Assembly (NCBI GenBank): GCA_019459455.1
Contig: JAIBEX010000021.1
Coordinates: 62,001-126,000 of the forward strand
Direction of reading: 5' to 3'
Source: Weeksellaceae bacterium
Lineage (GTDB): Bacteria > Bacteroidota > Bacteroidia > Flavobacteriales > Weeksellaceae
Length of the DNA: 64,000 nt
In this document: piece by piece, positions 8,827 through 16,499 of the stretch
Numbering within the stretch: the stretch's first letter is position 1
Layout of the letters: each line of letters starts with the position of its first letter
Translations under genes and position numbers: made by a program
Notes under the pieces: generated by a model
Databases searched by the model: none
What the model was told of the DNA's origin: nothing
What the model saw: only the letters and a program-made list of their open reading frames with translations

Positions 8827-8850
8827 TTTTCATAGTAGTTTTAGTTTGCT

Positions 8851-8884
8851 AAACCGCTCCGGAAGATATCTGAAGCGGTTTTTT
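8851..8884 (+). terminator. rho-independent terminator of ric
   Basis: AAACCGCT (8851-8858) pairs with AGCGGTTT (8874-8881), followed by further T residues. It lies 24 bases after the ric stop. Confidence 0.75.
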
Positions 8885-8910
8885 CGTGAAAGTTTAATCT
8901 ACTTTCGCTA

Positions 8911-9096
8911 TTAGAACAGCGCAACCTGCAGAACTCCTCCAATATTATTTTCATTATGCTTCAGCGGTCCGTAATATTCCATGTTGGCACCGATACCGAA
9001 AGCAAATTCTTTATAGGTAAGTCCGGCATAACTTCGGGTGTGTAAATCAGCCGATATCACGTGTACTTTATCAGCTGTTGGTAAACAATATTCGCT
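8911..9096 (-). pseudogene. C-terminal remnant of a beta-barrel-like outer membrane protein
   Basis: A start-less minus-strand frame of 61 residues lies between a TGA at 9097-9099 and a TAA at 8911-8913. Its end reads YAGLTYKEFAFGIGANMEYY, then LKHNENNIGGVLQVALF, with alternating polar/aromatic residues and a terminal Phe as in the last strands of outer-membrane barrels. There is no start codon except an internal Met, and the 5' part is overlapped by the small lipoprotein gene. The parent family was not recognised. It may be the tail of a deleted gene. Confidence 0.45.
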
Positions 9097-9400
9097 TCAC
9101 ATGTTGGTCTGAATAGCCCAATTCCAGTATTTTGTTTTTATCTGAGATATTTTCAACAGATTTTATTTTCCCTTTCCTTAGGAGTTTTTGAAACTTCTTA
9201 TAAGTGATCTCAGCCCCATTGAACAGATAAACAGTTTGTTCATCATGTTTATTGATTGTATCATTTATCTTTATGCGGGTGTTGTGATATTCGTACGGTT
9301 GATTATAATCAACTATCGGCGCCTTTTTGTCTAATTTATAGTTGCTATGAGTGCCACAGGACACGAAAGTGAACGATAGAATGATGATGAAGTTTTTCAT
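9071..9400 (-). CDS. small putative lipoprotein, unknown function
   Basis: The 109-residue product begins MKNFIIILSFTFVSCGTHSN. The hydrophobic stretch ending VSC-G is a lipoprotein signal with Cys15 as the lipidated residue. The mature part is polar and short (YKLDKKAPIVDY... KILELGYSDQHVKRILF) and matches no family I recognise. The Met at 9400 is chosen over one six codons upstream because the signal peptide then starts MKN. Its 3' end overlaps the barrel remnant at 8911-9096, suggesting this spot was rearranged. It could be a late addition specific to this strain. Confidence 0.6.
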   Translation of the reverse strand: MKNFIIILSFTFVSCGTHSNYKLDKKAPIVDYNQPYEYHNTRIKINDTINKHDEQTVYLFNGAEITYKKFQKLLRKGKIKSVENISDKNKILELGYSDQHVKRILFTNS

Positions 9401-9439
9401 AAGTGTTTGTGTTAGCAATTGTTAAGCGTATGATATGTA

Positions 9440-9470
9440 AATATAAAAAAACACGCCCGAAAGCGTGTTT
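9440..9470 (-). terminator. rho-independent terminator of the transketolase genes
   Basis: On the minus strand AAACACGC pairs with GCGTGTTT (plus positions 9449-9456 and 9463-9470) around the loop TTTCGG, followed by a run of T. It begins 24 bases past the transketolase C-subunit stop. Confidence 0.8.
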
Positions 9471-9494
9471 AAAAAATATGATTTAGAAAAAAAT

Positions 9495-10442
9495 CTATCT
9501 TTCTATAATTCTTTTTACGGCTTCCTTCACCGCAGCAGAATCGATTTTGTATTTTTTCATCAGTTCCGCAGGTGTTGCAGATTCGCCGAAGGTATCATTT
9601 ACGGCTACAAATTCCTGAATCGTCGGGCTTTTTCTTGAAAGCATTCCCGCAACCGATTCGCCCAATCCACCGAGGTAGTTGTGCTCTTCAGCAGTTACAA
9701 TCTTGCCTGTTTTTTCCACTGATTTCAGGATGATTTCTTCATCCAGAGGTTTGATGGTGTGAATGTTAATGACTTCACATGAAATTCCTTCCTTTTCAAG
9801 TTCATCTGCCGCAACCAGAGATTCCCAAACCAAATGCCCCGTAGCCACGATGGTTACATCGGTCCCTTCCTGCAACAGTATTCCTTTGCCGATTTCAAAC
9901 GGCATATCTTCCGGTATGAAAACAGGAACCACAGGTCTTCCGAATCTCAAATAAACCGGTCCTTCAAAATCAGCTATCGCCAAAGTTGCGGCTTTGGTCT
10001 GGTTATAATCACAGGTGTTGATTACCGTCATGCCCGGAAGCATTTTCATCATCCCGATGTCTTCCAGAACCTGGTGCGTTGCACCGTCTTCACCCAGAGT
10101 CAAACCTGCGTGGGATGCACAGATCTTTACATTCTTGTTGGAGTAAGCGATGGACTGACGGATCTGGTCGTAAACCCGCGAAGTAGAAAAGTTCGCGAAA
10201 GTTCCCGTGAAAGGAATTTTTCCGTTAATCGTAAGCCCGGCGGCGATTCCCATCATATTCGCTTCTGCGATACCGACCTGGATAAACCGTTCCGGAGCTT
10301 TTTCAATGAATTTCTCCATTTTCAAAGATCCGATAAGGTCGGCGCAAAGGGCAACGACGTTAGGGTTGTTATCCGCAAGTTCAGCCAGTCCGGCTCCGAA
10401 ACCGCTTCTTGTATCTTTTTTATCTAAAACTTGATATTTCAT
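9495..10442 (-). CDS. transketolase, C-terminal subunit
   Basis: This 315-residue protein carries the pyrimidine-binding and C-terminal transketolase domains. QVGIAEANMMGIAAGL near residue 57 holds the catalytic Glu that activates thiamine diphosphate, and the C-terminal domain ends in ATGHLVWESLVAADEL, INIHTIKPLDEE and EEHNYLGGLGE. With the N-terminal subunit encoded just upstream (10551-11402) it would form one split transketolase in the non-oxidative pentose phosphate pathway. Splitting is common in Bacteroidota and in deoxyxylulose-synthase-like pairs. The 108-base gap between the halves holds an inverted repeat. A terminator follows at 9440. Confidence 0.92.
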   Translation of the reverse strand: MKYQVLDKKDTRSGFGAGLAELADNNPNVVALCADLIGSLKMEKFIEKAPERFIQVGIAEANMMGIAAGLTINGKIPFTGTFANFSTSRVYDQIRQSIAYSNKNVKICASHAGLTLGEDGATHQVLEDIGMMKMLPGMTVINTCDYNQTKAATLAIADFEGPVYLRFGRPVVPVFIPEDMPFEIGKGILLQEGTDVTIVATGHLVWESLVAADELEKEGISCEVINIHTIKPLDEEIILKSVEKTGKIVTAEEHNYLGGLGESVAGMLSRKSPTIQEFVAVNDTFGESATPAELMKKYKIDSAAVKEAVKRIIER

Positions 10443-10459
10443 ATTATTTTTTGCAATCA

Positions 10460-10547
10460 GCTTTTTGCATTTGGCTTCTTGCTGTTTTTTTTTGTTAAAA
10501 TTTAATGTCTTAAATCGGCTAATGGCAAGTTGCTAAAAGCCAAAAGC
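10460..10547. repeat. 23-base imperfect inverted repeat between the transketolase genes
   Basis: The left arm (10460-10482) and the reverse complement of the right arm (10525-10547) agree at 18 of 23 positions. The arms begin GCTTTTTGCA and GCTTTTGGCT, flank a 42-base T-rich centre, and could fold as a long hairpin in the transcript. This may be a short dispersed intergenic repeat or a processing/attenuation element between the two subunit genes. Copies elsewhere were not seen in the window. Confidence 0.55.
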
Positions 10548-10550
10548 GGT

Positions 10551-11402
10551 TTAATAATCGGCCGGACCTTCCAGGTAAAGCTGTTTGAAAGCCGTATCCA
10601 GTTGCTCGTCGTTAGGTGCCTTGCCATGCCATGAGTGGGTTCCCATCATATAATCCACTCCAAATCCCATTTCGGTATGAAGGATGATGGCTACCGGTTT
10701 TCCGTTTCCGGTTTCTGCTTTTGCCCTTTCAAGGATTGAAATTACCGTTTCAAGGTCGTTTCCGTTTTTCTCGTTCAGGACTTTCCATCCGAAAGCTTCC
10801 AGTTTTGCATGGAGGTCGCCCAGACTCAAAACATCATCAGTGTCACCGTCAATCTGCCGGTTGTTATAATCAATGGTTGCAATTACATTATCCACTTTAT
10901 TATGAGCCGCAAACATCAAAGCTTCCCAAATCTGGCCTTCCTGTAATTCACCGTCGCCGTGAAGCGTGTATACCAAAGAGGAATCACCGTCTAATTTTTT
11001 TCCCAAAGCAGCTCCAATCGCTACCGATAAACCTTGTCCTAAAGATCCGGAAGCAATACGAACGCCCGGAAGCCCTTCATGGGTGGTGGGGTGACCCTGA
11101 AGTCTGGAATCCAGTTTTCTGAAAGTTTTCAGTTCCTCAACCGGGAAAAATCCGAATCTTGCCAGGGTAGAGTAGAACACGGGTGAAATGTGCCCGTTGG
11201 AAAGGAAGAAAAGGTCCTCGTTTTTTCCTTCCATGGTAAAGGGAAGTTTGTAATCCATCACTTTCCCGTAGAGCGCTGTGAAATACTCTGTACAGCCCAG
11301 ACTTCCGCCGGGATGGCCTGAATTGACGGCGTGAACCATTCTTAAAATGTCTCTTCTAATCTGTGTTGTAAGAGATTTCAGCTCTTCAATACTTTTACTC
11401 AT
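10551..11402 (-). CDS. transketolase, N-terminal subunit
   Basis: The 283-residue protein is the thiamine-pyrophosphate-binding half of a split transketolase. It has the N-terminal HAVNSGHPGGSLGCTEY segment near residue 25 and the Mg/ThDP motif LHGDGELQEGQIWEA near residue 146, followed by DYNNRQIDGDT. Near the C-terminus are HTEMGFGVDYM and HSWHGKAPN. It precedes the C-terminal subunit gene on the same strand, separated by an inverted repeat. A consensus -7 box lies 21 bases upstream of the ATG. Confidence 0.92.
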   Translation of the reverse strand: MSKSIEELKSLTTQIRRDILRMVHAVNSGHPGGSLGCTEYFTALYGKVMDYKLPFTMEGKNEDLFFLSNGHISPVFYSTLARFGFFPVEELKTFRKLDSRLQGHPTTHEGLPGVRIASGSLGQGLSVAIGAALGKKLDGDSSLVYTLHGDGELQEGQIWEALMFAAHNKVDNVIATIDYNNRQIDGDTDDVLSLGDLHAKLEAFGWKVLNEKNGNDLETVISILERAKAETGNGKPVAIILHTEMGFGVDYMMGTHSWHGKAPNDEQLDTAFKQLYLEGPADY

Positions 11403-11422
11403 TATGTAGATTTATTTGCGTG

Positions 11423-11454
11423 CAAATTTACAAATTTTTAGCGGTTAAGGGAAA
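11423..11454 (-). promoter_or_regulatory. promoter of the split transketolase genes
   Basis: On the minus strand TTTC (plus 11451-11454), a 20-base spacer and TAAATTTG (plus 11423-11430) match the Bacteroidetes promoter, exact at -7 and three of four at -33. The start codon is 21 bases downstream. Confidence 0.6.
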
Positions 11455-11487
11455 TGAAAAATCCGGGTTTGTAGCCCGGATATTTCA
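11455..11487 (-). terminator. rho-independent terminator of the symporter gene
   Basis: ATCCGGG (11461-11467) pairs with CCCGGAT (11475-11481). With one mismatch the stem extends to TGAAA/TTTCA. The minus strand has a T run after the stem. It lies about 40 bases past the symporter stop and just upstream of the transketolase promoter. Confidence 0.75.
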
Positions 11488-11524
11488 TTAAAGTAACTCT
11501 TCAAAGATTCAAACCCAGACAAGA

Positions 11525-13108
11525 TTAATCTCGCACCACTGTATTCTGTTCCTGCGACCTGATCAGCCACAATCCAATAAAAGTCAGCAGTCCGTTCAGC
11601 ATGATAAGTTCCACACCAATCCGGTAATCCGTATTTTGGGTCACCAGGTAATTGATGATATAGGTCAAACATGGCGCAAGTAAAGTCACCACGATGATGG
11701 CGTATTTCTTTGTAATCTGATGTTTTGTCAATATCCCGAAAGCAAAAAGTCCCAGAAGCGGTCCGTAGGTGTACCCTGCGACTTCCATGATCAGATAGAC
11801 AATTGATTTATCGTCAATGGCTTTAAAAATCATAATGAGTACAAAGAAAACAACTGTAAAAATAAGGTGAATTTTCATCCTTTGTCTTTTCTTTTGCTTT
11901 TCTGATTTGGTGGTGTCCTCATTGATGTTCAGCAAATCAACACAGTAGGAACTGGTAACAGCCGTTAAAGCACCGTCGGCCGACGGAAAGAGCGCCGAAA
12001 TTAAACCGATAATAAAGATGACGGAGATAAACAGCGGAAAATATCCCTGCAGAGAAAGTGCGGGAAACAGGTCGTCGCCCATAATGTTGTTGATGGCGCC
12101 TGTTGTCGCATCTTTAAAGCCAAAAACGTTGGTGATGCTTTCTTTGCCATTCACAATGTCCACAATTCTGCCGTATTCCGCACCGTTCTCCATGGCGAAA
12201 AGGTAGAGGAGCCCTCCCAGAAAAAGGAAGGCCAGATTAACGAGCAAAAGCGTAACTGCAAAAGTGAGCATATTTTTTTTGGAATTCTTCAGGTTGTCCA
12301 CCGAAATATTTTTCTGCATCATTTCCTGGTCCAGTCCGGTCATCGCTATGGTGATGAACATCCCGCCCAGAATGGTTTTCAGAAAAAACGTTTTGGAATT
12401 GACATCGGAATTTATGAAATGCGTATAGTTTTTATCTGCAAGAATATTGTATGCCTGGCCTGCCGACAGGTCTAAATTGGACAGGATATAAACGATGCAC
12501 CCAATGAGACTGAGGATCATAAAAGAGGTTTGCAGCGTATCGGTTATGACGATGGTCTTTACACCACCTTCGAAGGTATAAAGCAAGACCATCAGTAAAA
12601 TTACGGCTGCGGTGACCCAAAAAGGCACACCAAGTCCCTGCAGAAGAAAAATCTGCAGCACATTTACGACCAGGTAGAGTCTTGCTGTAGCACCGATGGA
12701 ACGGGAAACAATGAAAAATAAAGAACCTATTTTGTGCGCTTCCACATTGAACCTGCGTCCCAGGTAGGTGTAAATGGAAGTAAGATTCATTTTGTAGTAC
12801 AGCGGTAAAAGGACGAATGCCACAATGAAATAGCCAATGAAAAAGCCGATAACGAGCATATAATATTCAAATCCCCCGAAAGGATAATCGCCCGCAGTCA
12901 TTTTTCCCACCGTTCCCGGCACAGAAATAAAAGTGACGCCGCTCAGACTCGTTCCAATCATCCCAAACGCGACAAGCCACCACTTGCTTTTTTTGTTTCC
13001 AATAAAGAACGACTGGTTGTCGGCATTCCTGCTGGTTAGATATGCAATGACAAGTAAACCGATAAAGTAGACGAAAACAAATAGGAGCAAAATCGTTGCT
13101 GAGTTCAT
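11525..13108 (-). CDS. sodium:solute symporter (SSS family)
   Basis: This 527-residue inner-membrane transporter has about 13 hydrophobic segments, in line with the SSS (SGLT/PutP) fold. Family marks include NADNQSFFIGNKKSKWWLVA at the N-terminal end, GTSLSGVTFISVPG in the first core helices, YTYLGRRF and GGVKTIVITDTLQ in the middle, and the conserved LISALFPSADGALTAVTSS near residue 365. The substrate cannot be told from sequence alone. Sugars, amino acids, sialic acid or carboxylates are all possible. It stands alone with its own terminator at 11455 and a candidate -7 box at 13128. Confidence 0.92.
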   Translation of the reverse strand: MNSATILLLFVFVYFIGLLVIAYLTSRNADNQSFFIGNKKSKWWLVAFGMIGTSLSGVTFISVPGTVGKMTAGDYPFGGFEYYMLVIGFFIGYFIVAFVLLPLYYKMNLTSIYTYLGRRFNVEAHKIGSLFFIVSRSIGATARLYLVVNVLQIFLLQGLGVPFWVTAAVILLMVLLYTFEGGVKTIVITDTLQTSFMILSLIGCIVYILSNLDLSAGQAYNILADKNYTHFINSDVNSKTFFLKTILGGMFITIAMTGLDQEMMQKNISVDNLKNSKKNMLTFAVTLLLVNLAFLFLGGLLYLFAMENGAEYGRIVDIVNGKESITNVFGFKDATTGAINNIMGDDLFPALSLQGYFPLFISVIFIIGLISALFPSADGALTAVTSSYCVDLLNINEDTTKSEKQKKRQRMKIHLIFTVVFFVLIMIFKAIDDKSIVYLIMEVAGYTYGPLLGLFAFGILTKHQITKKYAIIVVTLLAPCLTYIINYLVTQNTDYRIGVELIMLNGLLTFIGLWLIRSQEQNTVVRD

Positions 13109-13127
13109 TTTTTTGAAATTTAATGAG

Positions 13128-13135
13128 CAAATATA
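13128..13135 (-). promoter_or_regulatory. candidate -7 element of the symporter gene
   Basis: TATATTTG on the minus strand, 19 bases upstream of the symporter ATG, matches TAnnTTTG. No clear TTTG at the -33 distance. Confidence 0.4.
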
Positions 13136-13163
13136 GTTTTTTTGCGGTATTCGGACGCCTATT

Positions 13164-13286
13164 TTAATCGTGGAGGGTAAAATTGCAGTATCTATAGGAG
13201 GTCATTCCATAGCTGTCGGCATATTCGATGATTTTTATCAACCTGTCTTCAGCATAGGATTTTAATATAAATTCAGTAACAGCTGT
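13164..13286 (-). pseudogene. possible decayed gene fragment in the 13109-13368 gap
   Basis: The 260-base gap holds no complete gene. A minus-strand frame with no start codon gives 40 residues (EFILKSYAEDRLIKIIEYAD, then SYGMTSYRYCNFTLHD, stop) with protein-like composition. A plus-strand frame from 13266 to 13352 reads HVGHDKDLDLENLLIDTIKA before its stop. Both end in stops and lack starts, as expected for remnants of deleted genes, but chance open frames of this size are also common. Confidence 0.25.
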
Positions 13287-13368
13287 TTATGTCACGTTGG
13301 ACATGATAAGGATTTAGACTTAGAAAATCTTCTGATTGACACTATTAAAGCCTTTTAATATTTTATTT

Positions 13369-13986
13369 TTAGAAATTTGAATAATATTTAAGGATTGGAA
13401 GGTTCTCCTCGAATTTATTAGTCGTATAGAGCAGTTTCAATATTTCGCTGTATAGAAGTCTTTGATTATAGGTCATATCCCCAGCGATAAAACCATTCCT
13501 AAAATGCTTGCCGTTATAGAGAATGCTGAAATTGCATGAAGTTCCATCAATGTATGTTCCTTCGATTCTTCGGAAATCCTTTTCCGAAAGTTTATTTATT
13601 ATTTCCCTTAATGTCTCCAGTTCCGCGTCTTTCAATACAACCGCATAGGGTTGAATGGCTTTTTCTTTATCGGTGAGTTCGGCTGTGCTTTTGCCGTCTT
13701 TTCTTGGAGGTGGGGGAGGTTCCGGATTAAACGGATAAATATTTCTGAATAGCAGATATTTCTTTTCAAAACTAATGATGACCTCCGTATTATGCGACAA
13801 AGCGGGTTGGAAAACAAAGGTGAATAATTCCGGCGTCTTGCCTTGGTTTGGAAATTGTTCTATGCCCTGGGTTTCCTCAGGTCCCGGTTTTGCACCGTTT
13901 ATGTTAAAGCGCGAATAAAAAATTAAGCTAACTAAAATCAGTGCTGTGGTACCCGCGCCGAATAATATCTTTTTCGTAGTAGTCAT
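13369..13986 (-). CDS. membrane-anchored protein of unknown function
   Basis: The 205-residue product has a single N-terminal hydrophobic segment (about 7-26, ILFGAGTTALILVSLIFYS) that is a membrane anchor or uncleaved signal. A polar periplasmic part follows, with a proline run EPPPPPRK near residue 92. It then has a conserved-looking C-terminal half (LKDAELETLREIINKLSEKD, GTYIDGTSCNFSILYNGKHF). No family was recognised. It lies 9 bases after the GNAT gene and may be the third gene of a pirin-GNAT-unknown transcript. Confidence 0.7.
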   Translation of the reverse strand: MTTTKKILFGAGTTALILVSLIFYSRFNINGAKPGPEETQGIEQFPNQGKTPELFTFVFQPALSHNTEVIISFEKKYLLFRNIYPFNPEPPPPPRKDGKSTAELTDKEKAIQPYAVVLKDAELETLREIINKLSEKDFRRIEGTYIDGTSCNFSILYNGKHFRNGFIAGDMTYNQRLLYSEILKLLYTTNKFEENLPILKYYSNF

Positions 13987-13995
13987 CAGTTGAAA

Positions 13996-14280
13996 TTATG
14001 CTAACACATCCTGCAATTCTACATTTCTTGCGATGGTTACTTTCGCATAAGGACAAAGCGGAATGACTTTTTTGCCATTTTTTCGTGCATATTCAACGCC
14101 CGCATGCACCAGCTGTTTTGCAAGTCCCTTACCGTTATAGGCTTCATCCACTTCGGTATGGTCTATGATGAATTTGTCATCTCCCGCCCAGGTGTACGTC
14201 ATTTCTCCGGCCTTTTTCCCGTCAAAATAAATTTCGAATGCGCCTTTTTTTTCGTTGTTGAGGTGTTTAATTTCTGTCAT
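13996..14280 (-). CDS. small GNAT-fold N-acetyltransferase (YjdJ type)
   Basis: This 94-residue protein of the short COG2388/YjdJ branch of the GNAT superfamily shows EIYFDGKKAGEMTY, the strand-turn IIDHTEVDEAYNGKGLAKQL with the acetyl-CoA pyrophosphate loop, and VIPLCPYAK near the C-terminus. These are all hallmarks of the branch. Its acceptor is unknown. It starts 23 bases after the pirin stop and ends 9 bases before the next gene, so it is probably cotranscribed with both. Confidence 0.9.
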   Translation of the reverse strand: MTEIKHLNNEKKGAFEIYFDGKKAGEMTYTWAGDDKFIIDHTEVDEAYNGKGLAKQLVHAGVEYARKNGKKVIPLCPYAKVTIARNVELQDVLA

Positions 14281-14303
14281 AGTTCCAATTTTGTTGATTT
14301 CCT

Positions 14304-15203
14304 TTATCTGTTTTTTAAAATGGCCTTCGGAAGTGGAACATACTCATCTTCATCGCCCGGAACCTGAGGGAAGACCTCTTTATTCTGGTCAAACCAGTCC
14401 TGTTTTGCCCTTTCAATGACTTCTTTCTCGGAACTGACGAAATTCCAGAATATAAAACGTTCTTCAGCAAATGGTTCACCGCCAAAAAGGTACACCGTGG
14501 CATTTTCACTCATCACGAATTCGCACAGGGAGGCGTTTTTTGCAATCAAAAGCTGCTTTCCACCGAAGGTATTGCCTTCGATATTTACCGTTCCATTCAG
14601 GACGTACATGGCCACTTCGCCAAAAAGGTCACTGCCGATGTTTATTTTTTGTGCTCTCTCACTTTTGATCTCAAGGAAAAACAGCCTGGAATGAACGGGC
14701 ACGGGTGATTTCCTGCCGAAAAGTTCCCCCGCGATCAGTTTAAACTGAAGCTCACCTTCTGTCCAGCTGGGAATATCAGCTGCTTCAGTATGGTGAAATG
14801 TAGGTTCGCTTTGCTCCAGCTCTTTTGGCAGCCCGACCCAGATCTGAAATCCGTGCAGGTATTTTTCCGTATGTCTTAAATACTCTGGTGTACGTTCGGA
14901 ATGGACCACACCTCTTCCCGCGGTCATCCAGTTCACAGCGCCGGGTTTTATCTCAATATCGCTACCCAAACTATCTTTATGCTGTATGGAACCTTCCAGA
15001 AGATAGGTAAGCGTTGAAAGTCCGATATGCGGATGCGGTGCGACGTCCAGATTCTGATAATCCTTAAGTGCCGCAGGGCCCATGTGATCGATGAAGACAA
15101 AAGGTCCGACAGCCCTTTTTTCCCGAAACGGTAGAAGGCGTCCGACCAGGAAGTTTCCGATGTCCGCCGCTTTTTCTTCAATGATGAGTCCGATATTTGA
15201 CAT
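14304..15203 (-). CDS. pirin family protein (bicupin)
   Basis: This 299-residue two-cupin protein has the pirin metal site His57 and His59 (APHPHIGLSTLTYLLEG) with His101 and Glu103 (GRGVVHSERTPE), spaced as in characterised pirins. Bacterial pirins can oxidise quercetin or bind metabolic enzymes, and the role here is unknown. The ATG at 15203 gives the family N-terminus (MSNIGLII). An in-frame Met 14 codons upstream adds hydrophobic residues and is rejected. It heads the pirin-GNAT-13369 gene group. Confidence 0.9.
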   Translation of the reverse strand: MSNIGLIIEEKAADIGNFLVGRLLPFREKRAVGPFVFIDHMGPAALKDYQNLDVAPHPHIGLSTLTYLLEGSIQHKDSLGSDIEIKPGAVNWMTAGRGVVHSERTPEYLRHTEKYLHGFQIWVGLPKELEQSEPTFHHTEAADIPSWTEGELQFKLIAGELFGRKSPVPVHSRLFFLEIKSERAQKINIGSDLFGEVAMYVLNGTVNIEGNTFGGKQLLIAKNASLCEFVMSENATVYLFGGEPFAEERFIFWNFVSSEKEVIERAKQDWFDQNKEVFPQVPGDEDEYVPLPKAILKNR

Positions 15204-15354
15204 GATTGTAGATTTTAGGTTACAGGTAAGAAGTAAAAGGTCCACCGAATCTTTTTTGGGAATTGTCTTTCAACCATCTGCACGAATTTACTAATAATTA
15301 ATAATATCGATGCCTCAGGCTTCTTTATTACTGCTTAGGCGTGCCTGCTTGCGG

Positions 15355-16401
15355 CTATTTTGCTCCTAAACGCCTCTTCACTTCCGGAATGACCTGTGTG
15401 CCGAAGAGTTCAATCGATTTAATGGTAAGTTCGTGCGGAACGAAACCCAGACTTGCCTGGGCAAAGAATCTTGTAAATCCGAAAAGTTCATGCTCGTAGA
15501 CGATTTTGTCGACCACCTGCGCTACGTCTCCCACCATCAGGGAGCCTTCGGGTGCACGCATGAATTCAAACTGCTGTCTGGACATAGGCTGCCAGCCACG
15601 GCTTTTGCCCACACGGTCCATCATCTGGGCGTAATATGGGAAGAAATCATCGGCGGCTTTTTCTCCGTGTTCGCCGATGAACATATGGTTGTTGATTCCA
15701 ACCTGTAAATCTTCGGGTTTTATGCCATTTTCAAGCGCCGATTTTTTATAAAGACTGATAAAAGGCGTGAACTGACGGGGCATCCCACCAATTATTGCCA
15801 GCATCAGCGGAAGATGAAGCTTAGCCGCTCTCAAAGCTGAGGCCGGAGTTCCTCCCGCGGCAAGCCAAACCGGCATTGAACCGTTCAGGGCTCTTGGATA
15901 AACGCCTAAATCATGAATGGGAGCCCGGAGATTGCCACTCCAGGTTACTTTTTCGGATTCGTTTATTTTGAGCAAAAGATCTAGTTTTTCTTCAAAAAGT
16001 TCATCATAGTCATTCAGATCAAATCCGAACAGGGGGAACGATTCAATGAAGGAGCCGCGGCCAGCCATTATCTCTGCCCGGCCTCCGGAAATAGCATCCA
16101 CCGTAGCGAACTGCTGATAGACCCGCACCGGATCCTCGGAACTGAGTACGGTAACCGCGGTTGAAAGTTTTATGTTTTTTGTGATGGCAGCAGCTGCACC
16201 AAGTACGGTAGTCGGTGATGATACTGCATAGTCCGGACGGTGGTGCTCGCCAATTCCGAATACATCAATTCCAAGTTCGTCGGCAAGTTTTATTTCTTCT
16301 AAAAGGTCTTTTATTCTCTGGTGGGCATTGATGCCCTTGCCCGCCACCGTTTCGGGAGCCATGTCAGCAAAAGTCATCAGGCCAAATTCGATTTTTTTCA
16401 T
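15355..16401 (-). CDS. LLM class flavin-dependent oxidoreductase (bacterial luciferase-like)
   Basis: This 348-residue TIM-barrel protein of the luciferase-like monooxygenase family starts MKKIEFGLMTFADM. It has DVFGIGEHHRPDYAVSSP near residue 52 (flavin-binding strand), KLSTAVTVLSSEDPVRVYQQ near residue 80 and the family GRAEIMAGRGSFIESFPLFG. It probably uses FMNH2 or F420 and oxygen on an unknown substrate. The start at 16401 is used because an upstream Met adds 17 unrelated residues and the -7 box lies at 16428. It is distinct from the frameshifted paralogue at 41885. Confidence 0.92.
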   Translation of the reverse strand: MKKIEFGLMTFADMAPETVAGKGINAHQRIKDLLEEIKLADELGIDVFGIGEHHRPDYAVSSPTTVLGAAAAITKNIKLSTAVTVLSSEDPVRVYQQFATVDAISGGRAEIMAGRGSFIESFPLFGFDLNDYDELFEEKLDLLLKINESEKVTWSGNLRAPIHDLGVYPRALNGSMPVWLAAGGTPASALRAAKLHLPLMLAIIGGMPRQFTPFISLYKKSALENGIKPEDLQVGINNHMFIGEHGEKAADDFFPYYAQMMDRVGKSRGWQPMSRQQFEFMRAPEGSLMVGDVAQVVDKIVYEHELFGFTRFFAQASLGFVPHELTIKSIELFGTQVIPEVKRRLGAK

Positions 16402-16427
16402 AGATGTACTTCGTGATTTATCATAGA

Positions 16428-16435
16428 CAAAAATA
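16428..16435 (-). promoter_or_regulatory. candidate -7 element of the luciferase-like gene
   Basis: TATTTTTG on the minus strand matches TAnnTTTG and ends 26 bases before the ATG at 16401. It supports that start over the longer frame. Confidence 0.4.
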
Positions 16436-16499
16436 CAGATCTCTGGACCCAAATCTCTTGATGTAAGTTAAGTATTGCGAAGGGCTTTGGAGCGAACTG

